DNA of 64,000 nt, from the NCBI GenBank assembly GCA_025331435.1, contig JAIWNI010000088.1, forward strand, positions 52,983 to 116,982, read 5' to 3'. Both the position numbers and the translations under genes were made by a program. How positions within the stretch are numbered: position 1 is the stretch's first letter; the number at the start of each line of letters is the position of its first letter. Positions 46,826 to 57,950 of the stretch are shown piece by piece. Source of the stretch: Choanephora cucurbitarum (lineage: Eukaryota > Mucoromycota > Mucoromycetes > Mucorales > Choanephoraceae). The notes beneath the pieces are model-generated. The model was given only the letters and a program-made list of their open reading frames with translations, searched no databases and had not been told where the DNA came from.

Positions 46826-47046
46826 GATTTAAGTAAAAAAAAAAAAAGAAAAAAAGGAATAAAAACGTATTACTCTTTAAATCATGCAGAACCATTGTTT
46901 TTTTTTAAGTTGCCGCTATCCCATTACGTGATAAATTACAGTCCATCGATTTCTTAGGAATTGGAAAGCTTATTTTTCTATTTATTTTTAATTGACCGCA
47001 TATCAAGCCACAGTTCTTTTTCTTTTACTTTTTTTTTTTTGATCTA

Positions 47047-48127
47047 ATGACAAAATCCAAAAAGCCTGTACCTTCCTCTAACTGGAAAAAGTTATTGCCT
47101 GTAAGTACCATTCTCATCTGACTTACGCCATCCTCACCTTTATTAGACAATTGCACCCTCAGACAACAAAAAGAAAAGAAAGACAGATGAGTTCGAGATC
47201 AGTCCAAACTACCGATGTTTCAATAAAAAACAACGCATCGAGTAAGTTTCCTTTTAAAAAATAGACATAACATACTGATCTGGCATCAGAAAGATGAAAG
47301 CGTCATTTGAAGCCAAACAAAAACCAGTCAGCCAACCTCAAGAACTTTGGTTTGCAGATGATGTAGATCAGGACACACTCAAACAAGTCTATGCCACCAA
47401 AAATACAGAAGATCAACGTCTAAAGAAACAAACCTGGGTCGCTGAGATGAATGCTCTCTCAGGCTCAGCAGCCAAGTTAGGTAAATATGTAGCCATTGAT
47501 TGTGAAATGGTGGGTGTCGGTCCAGCCGGTAAGGACTCAGCCTTGGCGCGTGTGTCTATCGTGAACTACAACGGGGCTGTGCTGTTGGATGCCTATGTCA
47601 AGCCTCAAGAGAAAGTGACGGACTACAGAACGCATGTGAGTGGGATTGAGGCGCATCATCTAGAAGATGCCTTGAGCTTTAAGGAAGCTCAGTTTCGTGT
47701 GGAAGCCATCATTCGTAATCGTATTTTGGTAGGGCATGCGGTTCATAACGATCTACAGGCCTTGATCTTATCCCATCCTGCTCTCTTGATCCGTGATACC
47801 TCGCGTTATAAACCTTTTCGTCAATTGGCCAAAGGAAGAACACCCGGTCTAAAGATGTTGGTCAAAGAGATCTTGGGTGTCACTATTCAGTCAGGCAGTC
47901 ACTCGTCTGTGGAAGATGCTCGATTTACCATTCAACTCTATAAGGCTGTGAAGGCTGAATGGGAGAAATCGTTTGGTGCACAAAAGGGATTGATGATCAA
48001 GAAGTTCTTGGCTAAACAAGAAGCCATTGAACAAAAGAAAAGCAAGAAGCAGACAACAAAGAAAGTCAAGTTTCAAGAGAGTCATGACGATTCTGACCAA
48101 GTAGAAGATGAGAGTGATAGTGATTAA
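47047..48127 (+). CDS. REX4: RNA exonuclease 4 (REX4, DEDDh family)
   Basis: Nuclear/nucleolar 3'-5' exonuclease of the REX4 type, implicated in pre-rRNA processing. Three exons (47047-47100, 47147-47241, 47290-48127) give 328 residues. The exonuclease core shows Exo[21 protein letters not shown] (D and E ligands), Exo[19 protein letters not shown] (Asp), and Exo[20 protein letters not shown] (His and Asp), all intact. The spacing and the sequence CEMVGVG identify REX4/ISG20 rather than other DEDD families. Lys-rich stretches at both ends ([23 protein letters not shown]) look like nuclear or nucleolar signals and the C-terminus is acidic. The start ATG follows a T-rich leader. It is 95 bp upstream of the co-oriented ING-like gene. 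Confidence 0.95.
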
Positions 48128-48222
48128 AGAAATTGTAAATAAGAACTGTTTTTAAATAGCGCTCCCCTTTTATTTTCTTTTTTTTTTTTTTATAAGAGTA
48201 CCTTTTTTTTTTCTTTTTCAAC

Positions 48223-49071
48223 ATGAGTTTTTCAGTAGGTGACATCTATGATGACTATCTTGAAAGTAAATAAAGAAAGTACTACAGTGTTATGCTATAC
48301 CCAACACTCCATCTTAGGTCTACAAAACTTGCCATCTGAAATAGATCAAAACATGCATGAACTAAGGCGTATGGACGATGATCTTCAAAGTAAGCAACTG
48401 ATGACCTTTTTTGTTCTTATATTCACTTTAAACAGAATACAAAGAAGACTATATACGCAACAGACGTGCCTATGTCAAACTCTATCGTCTGAATCATACG
48501 CACGATAATACCAGTCGTCTTTGCATTGAAAAAGATTTCAAGACAGCTATGCAAAAGCAAGACCAGAAAATTGAATTAGCGATGCGCATGTACGATCTTG
48601 TGTCACGTCATATTGAACGATTGGATCTTCAGGTGGCCAAGAGTGATATTCATGCATCAGACTGGATTCATCATCAACAAAAGAAATTGGATCGAAAACG
48701 AGCTTATCCACTCCATGAATCCCCTCGGAAAAGGTGAGATAGACTCTAGTTAGTCATCAGGCTGACATAGAACATGTAGGATCCATATCAGTCGGCCTAC
48801 ACAAACCAGCCAATTTGATGTCAATGAACCTACTTATTGTTACTGTAAACAAGTATCGTTTGGTGATATGATTGCTTGTGATGGTGATAATGTAAGTTAA
48901 AATGATAAGCAAACAATTGACTTAGTTGTTCTTTAGTGTGAACGAGAATGGTTTCATTATGCTTGTGTGGGTCTGGTTGAACCTCCGGCAGGCAAATGGT
49001 TCTGTGAGGATTGTAGGGCAGAAGAAGAATATAAACAGACTGGATATAGTGAAGATGAAGATACTTATTAA
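48223..49071 (+). CDS. ING-family PHD-finger protein
   Basis: Reader of trimethylated H3K4 found as a subunit of histone acetyltransferase or deacetylase complexes (Yng1/Yng2/Pho23 in yeast). Five exons (48223-48265, 48318-48389, 48436-48733, 48780-48891, 48937-49071) give 219 residues. The N-terminal ING helix bundle has [17 protein letters not shown], typical of the family. The C-terminal PHD finger is canonical: [20 protein letters not shown], then WFHYACVGL, then KWFCEDC (C4HC3). No exon is long enough to be obvious alone, but the sum is in frame. Which yeast paralogue it matches cannot be decided; Yng2/Png1 of NuA4 is plausible, which would link it to the BRD8-like protein in this window. 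A G8 run follows in the 3' region. Confidence 0.93.
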
Positions 49072-49157
49072 AAAAAGAGGGAGCTTTTTTTTTTTATTAA
49101 AAGAAAAGGGGGGGGATGGGTATCAAACACTTTTATTTTTCCTCCCCCGAGAAAATA

Positions 49158-49523
49158 TTAATTTTTATAAAGTGTAACTTGACTATCTTCTGCTTCGGGT
49201 ATAGAGGCTAAATACCCCATATGAGTAGGTTGAGGTGGTAATGATAATTTACGACTTCTTGGTTTCTTTTTTTCTTCTTCTTCGGGTTCTTGAAACCGAA
49301 TACCAGTTTCTACTTGACTGTCTGCAAACAACGCGTTGGAGATACACTGTGTCAAGAGATCCTGTTGCTTTTGATGTTGTTCATGGTCTACTGTCCTATT
49401 CTGTTTCTTTTTTATCCAATATTTCTTTTTCATAGAAGAAGAGCTTGATGTGCTGGAATTGGACAATCTTTTTTCATCTCTCGATTTCTTTGAACTCAAT
49501 AAACGATGGAATAAAACATGCAT
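49158..49523 (-). CDS. Hypothetical small basic protein, 121 residues
   Basis: Single open frame converging on the ING-like gene, with 86 bp between stops. The product has a Ser-rich stretch, Lys-rich segments, an acidic EEEEKKK cluster and a Pro-containing C-terminus. No domain, signal peptide or membrane segment is seen. The composition and lack of low-quality codons suggest a real fungal protein, but I recognise no homologue. It could also be a chance frame. Confidence 0.45.
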   Translation of the reverse strand: MHVLFHRLLSSKKSRDEKRLSNSSTSSSSSMKKKYWIKKKQNRTVDHEQHQKQQDLLTQCISNALFADSQVETGIRFQEPEEEEKKKPRSRKLSLPPQPTHMGYLASIPEAEDSQVTLYKN

Positions 49524-50456
49524 GGCTTTTTTAAAAAATAAAAGGAAAAAAAAAGGATTTTTTATATTTTTTAGAATTGCTTTATTTTTTAAATCTGCGG
49601 ACTTGAGTGGCGGAAAGTAAAATTTTTATTTTTTTTCAAGTTGTCCACTTTTAAGAACTCACTCTTTTTTTAGAGAGTTTGATAGCATTTAGCTGCTAAA
49701 AGATGCGTTCAATTGAGAATCACATAAGCTTATTTACTTGTGTACTTACTGTTCGGATAAAAAAACAACCTTCAAGTTCTTTTGATGGCGAAACATTCTC
49801 TTTTGTTTTTGTCTGAACCTCTTTTACTTCATGAGCAGAACATTGTTGTAGACACCGTCTATAGGAAACCCATACTCCTCGTAAAGAAGAATACAAGTTT
49901 GGCTTGATATTGATCACTTAGTTTAATCGCTTTGTTCCCTTTGATGAATAAAAAGAGAAAAAAAGAGCTTCAGTAGGCAAATTGAAACTGTTGTGTTGCA
50001 ATATGATTTTCTTTAAAGTGGAGAAAAGAGATTTAAGAATGTTCTTGTTGTCATTACTTGTGCAAACACAAAAGGAGAGCATACGATTCTTTTCATTCAA
50101 ATCAGCGATGAAACTTAAAAAGGAGTGCATTTCATTTTGTTAAGCATGCGAGACACTGTAGAAGCCTTGTGTCACCTTGTTCGATTCCTCTAGAACGAAA
50201 GCGAATTTAAATAACAATGCAGGATCCTCTATCATCACTATCTATAGCTTAAGAGAGAGAGAGAGGGGGGGGGGGGGAAAGTGGTTCTAAGCAAAACTAA
50301 ATTGAATGAGTACAAGGAGACAATCTATCATAAGAGTTGTCATGATTGATTCAAGACGTAATCTCCAGTTACACTAAGCCATCCTGTCGATTGCGTCAAA
50401 ATAAAAAAGTTTCCGCACAAGACATTTGGGTACTCTTTCTATATTTTTTTCTTTTC
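49524..50456. other. Intergenic with GA microsatellite and G13 run
   Basis: About 930 bp, AT-rich. A (GA)n tract near 50252-50264 runs straight into thirteen consecutive G (50265-50277), about 180 bp before the transporter start. Two minus-strand open frames of 65-70 codons abut near 49917 but resemble nothing. No RNA gene seen. Confidence 0.6.
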
Positions 50457-51765
50457 ATGGCAACAAGTAATTCAGAAGGCAATCTCAATCCTGTCCCTTC
50501 CAGTGTCATCATCGTCAATGAATCCACGCCACTTATTTCTCAAGATCAACAGTTAGCTGGTGGTCATCTTCATATGGACACCACCTTTAGTCTATCTCGG
50601 TGCTTATCGCTCAGTTCCGAAGAGCCTGTACGAGAGAAACAAGTGGTAGGCTTAGCCTTACTTGTCTCATCTTCCTTTTTGTTTACAGGTGTATCCATCA
50701 TGGTGAAGGTACTCGATAGACTGGGCTATCCTAGTTTTCAAATTGTCCTGGCTCGTGCCTGTGTTCAGTTGAGTCTTGGACTGATGGGCTGTTTAGTGAG
50801 CAGAGTGCACCCGTTAGGTGAAAAGGGTGTACGAAAATGGATCTTGGTGCGTGCTCTCTTCAGTAGTATTGCCTTGATCTTGTTCTTCTTTAGTTTGACT
50901 CAACTGACCTTGATTGAAGCAACAGGTAAATACGCATAAGATGGATAAGAAACAAGAGACTGAGATGATCTTTTTAAGCTATCTTCTTCATCGCTCCCAT
51001 TTTCAAAGTGATCATCGGAAGTGTTGTTTTAGGTGAAGGATTTTCAACATTAGAAGCAGTCTATTCTATCCTGTGTTGTGTTGGTGTTGTCTTGATTGCC
51101 AGATCCAGTCCCTCCCCTATATCAGTCGATGAGGATGAGTATCAACGTTCATTTGCCATTGCCTGTGCTTTAGCTGCCTCTCTCCTGTCAGCCATGGCTT
51201 ATACCACAGTCAAGAAACTCAATCAATCTGTTCATCTGTTGGTACACTGTGTTTATTTTGGATGTGTCACTCTTGGACTATGTATGCCTGTGATGGTGTT
51301 TGGATTACAGGATTTCAAATTACCTCATCAGATAAAGAACTATGATCTTGGCATCATGATGGCATTGGGCTCATTGGCCTTCTTGGGACAATATGCCATT
51401 AATACAGGGTAAGTTGTCTTGAAGGTGTTCATCTATGTTTAACATCAACATTGTTCTAGGTTAAGAATGTCACCTTCAGGTCCCAGTAAGTTTATGTTGA
51501 TGTCATGACTTCTACCTGTACTCATTGACTGCTTATAGCGACTATCATCCGTATTACAGATATCGTGTTTGCCTTCTTGTTTGGTATTGCCTTATTTAAG
51601 GAAGTACCAAGCCTGTCCACGATATTCGGTACACTTTTGATTATCTGTATGACCACCTGCATTAACATGTATGGATGGCATCTTCAAGAACTTAAAATAG
51701 CTGAAATACGTCGACGTAAATCAAGAGAAAGATTAGTTCAACAACAACAACAACAAAGACACTAA
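50457..51765 (+). CDS. EamA/DMT-superfamily membrane transporter
   Basis: Ten-helix drug/metabolite-transporter family protein; solute unknown. Four exons (50457-50925, 50979-51408, 51460-51485, 51539-51765) give 383 residues. After a hydrophilic N-terminus of about 60 residues come paired EamA halves: VVGLALLVSSSFLFTGVSI, the LARACVQLSLGLMGC and FFFSLTQLTLIEATAIFFIA region typical of EamA, VVLGEGFSTLEAVYSILCC, then MAYTTVKKLNQS and the second-half LRMSPSGPTTIIRITDIVFA. The third exon is a 26-nt microexon. The C-terminus ends in a Gln run. The start is the ATG at 50457; an upstream TTG-initiated extension is not supported. It converges on seryl-tRNA synthetase, with a C12 run between the two stops. 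Confidence 0.9.
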
Positions 51766-51838
51766 AAAGGAAACATTCCCCTCTCTTTTCTTTCATGATA
51801 CCCCCCCCCCCCTTCTCTTGATAATAAACATGATTTTT

Positions 51839-53344
51839 TTATTGTAACACACTTGGTTCTCCAGGAATCCATTTACGAAGAGGTAAAGGCACATCTACAG
51901 TACCATCAGGTCTTTGATGTGTTTCCAAAAGGGCAATGATGACTCGAGGTACAGCCATGGCCGTGCCATTCAGTGTATGACAATGATGCACCCATTTTTC
52001 CTTGATGTGCCATGGAACACGTACATCTTTTGAACCCACTGAATCCTTGAAATCTTTCGATAGATAACGTATATCCAATCGACGTGTCTGATAATCCGTA
52101 CAATTGGAAGTCGAAGAGATCTAAAAACATCACGATCGTTAGTTCTGTTCTCCATTTTAACTCTCTCTTTTTACCTCTCCCCATCCATTCTTGCCAGGCA
52201 TCCATGCCTCCATATCGTATTTTCGATAGGCACTGGCACCCAATTCCTCCGTCGGCATATCCAACACACGGAAACAGAGGCCGAGTTCAGTAAAGATGTC
52301 CTCCTGTAGAGCCCGCATCTCTTCCATCATATGCTCGCTCTGTTCAGGTGTGGTCACAGTAAACAATTCGACCTTCGAGAACTGATGGACACGATAGAGT
52401 CCTCTTTCCTCTGCTGATCCATGACCTGCTTCAGCTCGAAAAGCATGGCTGAAGCCTACAATCCGTTTAGGCAACTCCTCTTCTCTATAGAGCTTCTGTG
52501 CCGATAAACCAGCCAGAGGAATCTCGGCCGTGCCTACCAGACAGAGCTTCGGTGAAGTGCCCACTGTACTTTGAGTGGTCACATCATAGATCTGAGACGC
52601 CTCTTTTTTGCGAGGTTGAAATCCACAACCATAGGCAATGGACGTACGCACCATGTCAGGTGCAAGGACCGGTGCAAATCCTCGACTGGCTGCTTTATGC
52701 ATAGCATACTGTATCAAGGCAAATTCAAGCCATGCACCATGATTCTTTAAATAGTAGAACTTGCTGCCTGTCACTAAAGCCGCCTGCTCAAACTCAATCA
52801 TATCCAACTTGTCTGCAATAGCCACATGATCCAACAAGCCAGTGCTTGAGCGAGGCGATCCTACCGTCTTGATGATCCTGGCCTGATCCTCAGCACCCAA
52901 AGGCGTATGGGGATGTGTTTCGTTTGGGATCTGAAGTGCTTGTTCGGTCAAGTTCTGATCGACCTGGACAAGTTGGTCTTCCAGTTGACGGATCTGATCT
53001 TTCCATTCTTTGGCTTTGGCAATATGTTGCTGTCGTTCTTCTTTACTACTGGACTGCCGGATCAGAGCGTTCACTTCATCACGTGCGTTCACAAGGGATG
53101 CTGTTTGAGACTTGAGTGCTTGACGTTGTTGATAGAGATCGCGCACACGGTAAATACTGTCAGGATCGTAGTTGCGAAGTTGCATGTTTTTAGCCAAGGC
53201 GTCCGTATGTTGAACATAATAGTCTAGGTTCAGTTGAGGTGGGATACGATGGATATCTGTGTCGGTAGCATAAGCTCGTAAACAAGTCCATGTTCGAGGA
53301 AGCTGTCTGGTCCATCTTGACCGACAAATAGAAAAGGTCAACAT
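51839..53344 (-). CDS. Seryl-tRNA synthetase, mitochondrial type
   Basis: Class II aminoacyl-tRNA synthetase charging tRNA-Ser, probably in the mitochondrion. Two exons (53344-52175, 52120-51839) give 483 residues. The N-terminus from 53344 (MLTFSICRSRWTRQLPRTW) is basic, Ser/Arg-rich and free of acids, a plausible targeting peptide; a longer frame from 53428 adds 28 residues and crosses a poly-C stretch, so I prefer the inner ATG. A coiled-coil tRNA-binding arm follows (LYQQRQALKSQTASL to LEDQLVQVDQNL). Catalytic motif 2 is FSHAFRAEAGHGSAEERGLYR then VHQFSKVE, and motif 3 is LNGTAMAVPRVIIALLE. SNCTDYQTRRLDIRY precedes motif 3 as in bacterial-type SerRS. A cytosolic paralogue should exist elsewhere. 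Confidence 0.92.
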
Positions 53345-54110
53345 AAGCGGAGAAGAGAAATAAAAAGGAATATGGAAGGGGGGGGGTTGAAAGGTCTGAT
53401 TTATTGGAGCTCTTATAGAGTTTATCAACAGTAACGTCCGCTCAAACGAGAGTGTTTATTTTGATAGCATCAAACTGGATTCTTGTAAAAAAAAAAAGCT
53501 TGATATAGATGTTAAATGCCTGTCGACTTATCTTGTAACAGCAGTTGTAGTTTCAATTGCTTCTACCCCCCCCCCTTGTTAGGGCATTTTCTTTGAAAGA
53601 AAAAAGCTCTCTACAGTCTTGAACATACCTCAATCGCAAGCCTAAGTGACTCGAATTTCAGGGATCATAACATCTACCACGACAGAAAACAAAATGGACT
53701 GGATTTACACCAGATTTAAGTGCAATTTTTGCTGTACTAGAATACCTGTATAGTTAACGTCTATAACCTGTGGGACTGAGTAGGAGCCAAGTTTAGTAAG
53801 ATAGCCTGTAAATTCAAAGTGGCAATCAAAGTATTGGCTATATATCAACAAAAAAAAAGAAGAACGCTTCAAAAACAATAAACTTTGATCATAAAGACAC
53901 AATTATTATTCGTTCGATTTTAAAGCGATCAGGACCACTTTTCATCAAGGGTTACAAAGTCGCATTAACATCATCCTTCTAATCACTCCATAATTTTCAA
54001 TATCGGTCATGGAGTTGATATAAGGCAACTAAAGAGTCACACCAATGCAAAAACTGTCCGACTCGTTCTTTTAAAAAGAAACTGTTTTGACTTTTACTTT
54101 CTTCCCACTC
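53345..54110. other. Intergenic, divergent promoter region with G9 and C10 runs
   Basis: About 770 bp between SerRS and PIG-C. It holds a G9 run at 53378-53386 and a C10 run at 53576-53585. A 65-codon minus-strand frame at 53705-53902 has no recognisable feature. Otherwise nothing seen. Confidence 0.6.
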
Positions 54111-55333
54111 ATGTATGCTTCCCCATCACGGCCTTTTCAGCATCCCGAATATAGCGCGCATAATCCACCATGGCAAAAATTGCTATGGGTGAAGCAAAAT
54201 TATCCAGACAATTATGTCGATGATACTTTTTTAGAAGAGCTTCAGAAGAATGGTAACTAGCTCCTGAAAAAGTTACTTTACGCTTAAACTTGTTAAAAGA
54301 ATTACAGTCAATGTCAGAACATACGATTATTGGGCCATGGTGTGTGAATCCGGTGTGATCACACAGCATATCAGTAGTGTTGTTATCTTTATTGCCGTCT
54401 TTATTCATCTTCAACTACACGCGTCTTTGGGAAGTCGCCTCATCTTGACAGGTTCTTGCTTGACTGGTACAGGTTATCTCTTCTGGGATTTGACCATGCT
54501 CAAAACAAGCGATTACCAATACAGACGTAACACGTTTCCATTCAGCGAAGAACAAACAACAGACGAAACTGACTCGATTACATAGGTCGAAGAGTCGCTA
54601 AAAGTGCTTTCTTCTTTTTCATCACCTTACTTGGTCTCTCTCCCATCTTGAAGACATTGACCAGTCAGATAAGCGATGATACGATCTATGCACTCACTGT
54701 CTGTTGCTTCCTAGCCAATGTCCTTTTTCATGATTATGCAACTCAAGTCAACAGTATAAAGTAAGACAATTGAGCGCCATAGAGAAGGGGGTATGGTTAA
54801 TATTGATGTATGCGATAGAATTCCCGGTTCATTGTCGACAAATGCAGCTATTTTCGCCTCTGTTCTGTTAGCCTCTCGACTGAATACAAACGTGGATGTC
54901 TTTGCCTTGTTATCGTTTGCAGTCGAATGGTTTTCTTTATTGCCTATCTTCAAACGCCATTTGAGGGTAATTAGACATTGTGCTGAAACAGAACATCTCA
55001 CTCATTTGCGTTGTACTTTGAAGGGACTCAATGCTTATGTTCATGTTGCCTTGACGCTCTTTATGTTATCTGCTTGCGTGTTGTTGTTTATCCATATCTC
55101 GAAAGCTGTTGTCTTTATTTATCTGTTAGGCTTTTGCTTCCTCACTTTTGTTTGTCCTTATTGGCTCATTTTTATTCAGAAATATAAAAAGTAAGTTTGT
55201 CTATACTCTATCGTGCTTAAACTTATCTCTTTCTCTCTTTTTTAGTGAAATTCATGGACCATGGGATGAAGCAAGACCTCGATTACAAAGAACAAAACGG
55301 AACATGTATAATCGGAAGAAAAACGGCCAATAA
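54111..55333 (+). CDS. PIG-C / Gpi2, subunit of GPI-N-acetylglucosaminyltransferase
   Basis: ER membrane subunit of the GPI-GnT complex that makes GlcNAc-PI, the first step of GPI-anchor synthesis. Five exons (54111-54252, 54308-54526, 54586-54760, 54819-55190, 55246-55333) give 331 residues. Blocks match human PIGC: NYPDNYVDDTFLEELQKN, YDYWAMVCESGVITQ, FITLLGLSPILKTLT, DDTIYALTVCCFLANVL, LSTNAAIFASVLLASRL and EIHGPWDEA near the C-terminus. Multiple hydrophobic segments agree with a polytopic protein. The donor of exon 2 (AGAC|GTAACA) is weaker than the rest but yields the correct join. It is followed by G-rich tracts, GGCGGAGGGGGAGGGG at 55407-55422 and another at 55450-55466. Confidence 0.94.
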
Positions 55334-56227
55334 GCACCACCTGAAGTTATCTTATAGTTGTTCAAACTTTTTCATCGTTCATTATAGACTAAAACTACTG
55401 TTATTAGGCGGAGGGGGAGGGGATGCAATGGTTATTTTGGATGAATAGCGGGGAAGGGGGGGCGGGTCTTGTCTTGTGTAAAATAAAATAAGCCAGATCA
55501 ACAGGCTTTTGATTTGGTAGAAAAAAAGATCGCAAGAGATTATCTCAATTAAGCCCAAGTAGAGACAGAATCAATTGAGTAAGATGAAGTTCATGTTGAC
55601 TGAAATAATTACGAAGGGGGGGGGGGAGCCTTTAGACTAAAGAAGCACGGATGATAATATTTAAATGGAAAAAGTGAACAAAACCAACTGTCAAGGAGAA
55701 AGGGTTTACAAAACAAGGAAAGGAAACATCTTGCCAAGTGTAAGATAGAATACCAAAGTTTCATAAATCATTTAGGAAGAGCAGAAAAATAAGACAGTTT
55801 GCTGATGTAAGCTTTGGTTTTTTTTGACAGATTTAAGGCTTACAGTTAGTAAAATACTTTTCAGAAATTATTAAGGGAACACAGTCATCAAATGTTCAAC
55901 GGCCTCCAAATGAAAATGGTTCGATTTGTATGGAGCAAGATAACCAATAAACTTTGTTACATTTGATCGATGTAAGGTTGTAATAACTTCATCTTCTTAA
56001 GAGAACTGCAAAGGATCCGATGAAACAGTAATATAGTAGGACAAAGATTTTTAATTATTTAAAGAGACTATGTTTAACAAGTACTGTACGAGAAGAGTCC
56101 AGTCAATGTAACATATTAAAATCTTTACAACTGCAGAAGCGATAACTAGCAAGTCAGCAACTTTTAAGAAGAGCGAGACTCACCTACTAGTACCTACAAA
56201 ACTAAACCCGACTATGCTAGCATCCCA
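55334..56227. other. Gene-free stretch with G-rich tracts
   Basis: Contains the two G-rich tracts behind PIG-C (55407-55422, 55450-55466), which could form G-quadruplexes on the plus strand, and a G11 run at 55616-55626. No coding sequence recognised. It begins the transposon-rich right end. Confidence 0.6.
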
Positions 56228-56620
56228 ATGAACGATGATTTACTCCACATTTGCATTTTATCTAGTGTCCACACTATCTCTGCACCAAATACTTTTCGAT
56301 CGACTTTGATACCACGCGTAAGTATGAGAATCAATGGGTTAGAAGGTAAAAAAAAAAAAGAACTAATAGACACTGGCAGTGGGCTGAGCGTCATGAGAGC
56401 TTCTTCTGGCTGAGATGCTAGGTTTGAAAAGCATCATTGAAGTAGCAATTGAAATTCAACATTGCTGCCAGCCAAACTGCCTCGTCTCTTGGAACGGTTC
56501 AAAAACAAGTTCTCTTTGGAAAATTACAGGTTGTTTCCAAGTGTTCTGTGGTACATCAGCTAGTACATGAAGTGGTCCTCGACTCTTCTGATTTGAAGTA
56601 TCTCAGGCCATAGTAGATAT
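56228..56620 (+). pseudogene. Retrotransposon retropepsin remnant (Ty3/Gypsy-like)
   Basis: The frame at 56228-56413 contains LIDTGSGLSVM, the Asp-Thr-Gly active-site signature of retroviral-type aspartic proteases with the usual hydrophobic flanks. One frameshift later (near 56412) the sequence continues AEMLGLKS, typical of the helix after the flap in Ty3/Gypsy elements. It then degenerates into stops, with a protease-like tail fragment near 56490-56610. No reverse transcriptase, integrase or LTR pair was found nearby. It is an old, broken copy. Confidence 0.55.
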
Positions 56621-57466
56621 TACCATCCATACTGTCCGTATCTCGTCACCTGCCAGGGCGACACTATTCGAAATTACCACTATGTGCTCGCCCAAACAGG
56701 AAAACTATCTTACCCACTTCTTATCGTGCATATGTTGCTATTCAAAATCCAGGCAACACTCTTGTCTTTGCGTTAATTCCACTAAACAAGCTACACTGGA
56801 TTGCCCCCCCCCCCTGGAGAAGTTCATTTTAATAATGTCGGTATGATTATTTAGGAACATATTTGATGTCAGGCTTGATATAGAAGTGAATAAAATATCT
56901 TTAGTTACTCCTGAAGAAGATGCACTTTATATGGTAGCATGCTGCTAGTTCTAGAAGTGTATATTTGGTAATACATAAATCTATCGAAACTGTATATGAT
57001 GTAGTTCACTTCACTTGCTGCAGCTGTCCTCAACAGTTGTATGGTCAGGAAAACTAGTCAACAGAGGACACTCGAATGAATCAGTCATCAAAAGTTTGAG
57101 CTACTCAGCAAGTTTGTTCATTTACAGAGAGCTTCCAAAAAAAAATTAGTTTTCGCATATACATTTCTAAAGGTTACAATTAAATGTCGTATTTGCAAAT
57201 AATTTGATGTTTGACTGTTTTCAATAAATAAATTTTGATTTGAAACATATTTGATCAAGTACGATCAATGAGAAGCCTAAAAATCAGCAATTAGGATAGT
57301 TATAAAATATGTTTATTATTTAAAGGAGATCAAAAGGGGTCAATTGGACTGGAAATATTGGATATTATATATACAAAAAACAAACTGAGAGGCATAGGAA
57401 AACGTCGAAACGAAAACCATAAGGAAAGGGTTGGGAGGAAGAGAGACAAGAGAAGCATAAAGTATT
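56621..57466. other. Gene-free stretch between transposon remnants
   Basis: AT-rich with a C11 run at 56804-56814. No continuous coding frame. It may be retrotransposon debris too decayed to read. Confidence 0.5.
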
Positions 57467-57950
57467 TTACCTGTGTTTTGACCAGTGCTTGACCAGCATG
57501 AGCTTTCTGAGTGTGTCTGGTTTCAGTTTGTTCCTATTTTCTCTTGTCAAATATTTGGATTCGCTGAAAAATGCGTTCGCAAGAAACACTGCTAGTAGGT
57601 ACAACAAGATAAGTGTTTGTCATGCGCTTAAGATTGCTGAATATCATTGTCTGCCCCCCCAATATGCAAACTCAAATGGCGAGTCCTTGTCATCGTAACT
57701 TACGGTTTCTACAGGATGTTCCAAGTATTCTGCTAATTCATCTCTTCTTCGACTGGTGTGCTGCCCTATCCCTTGTTGGATCTTTCTTCTTGCCATCGAA
57801 TGAAGATCCTCATCATTGTCCAAAAGTGCTAACGGTTGATCATTGCTTACCTGATCATGCCCAATGATTTCATCGGATAGCAACGGCGAAAAGTACATCT
57901 CCCAGGCATCTTTTACATTTTCTCCTGCCTTGTCGGCCTACCTGTTCCAC
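57467..57950 (-). pseudogene. hAT-family transposase C-terminus, frameshifted
   Basis: On the minus strand one frame reads RRRDELAEYLEHPVET and SPFEFAYW, equivalent to the region before the hAT dimerisation domain. After a frame change at a G7/C7 homopolymer (57654-57660) the sequence becomes NLKRMTNTYLVVPTSSVSCE, an almost canonical hAT dimerisation motif. After a second shift it ends NRNKLKPDTLRKLMLVKHW, the usual hAT C-terminus. Two frameshifts and missing upstream domains make it non-functional. Terminal inverted repeats were not found. Confidence 0.8.

Noticed and set aside
53345..53428. N-terminal extension of seryl-tRNA synthetase from 53428
   Set aside because: The extension is encoded through a poly-C tract and is low in complexity; the inner ATG at 53344 gives a convincing mitochondrial targeting peptide.
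57613..57867. 84-codon plus-strand frame
   Set aside because: The opposite strand carries the hAT transposase sequence, which explains the open frame.
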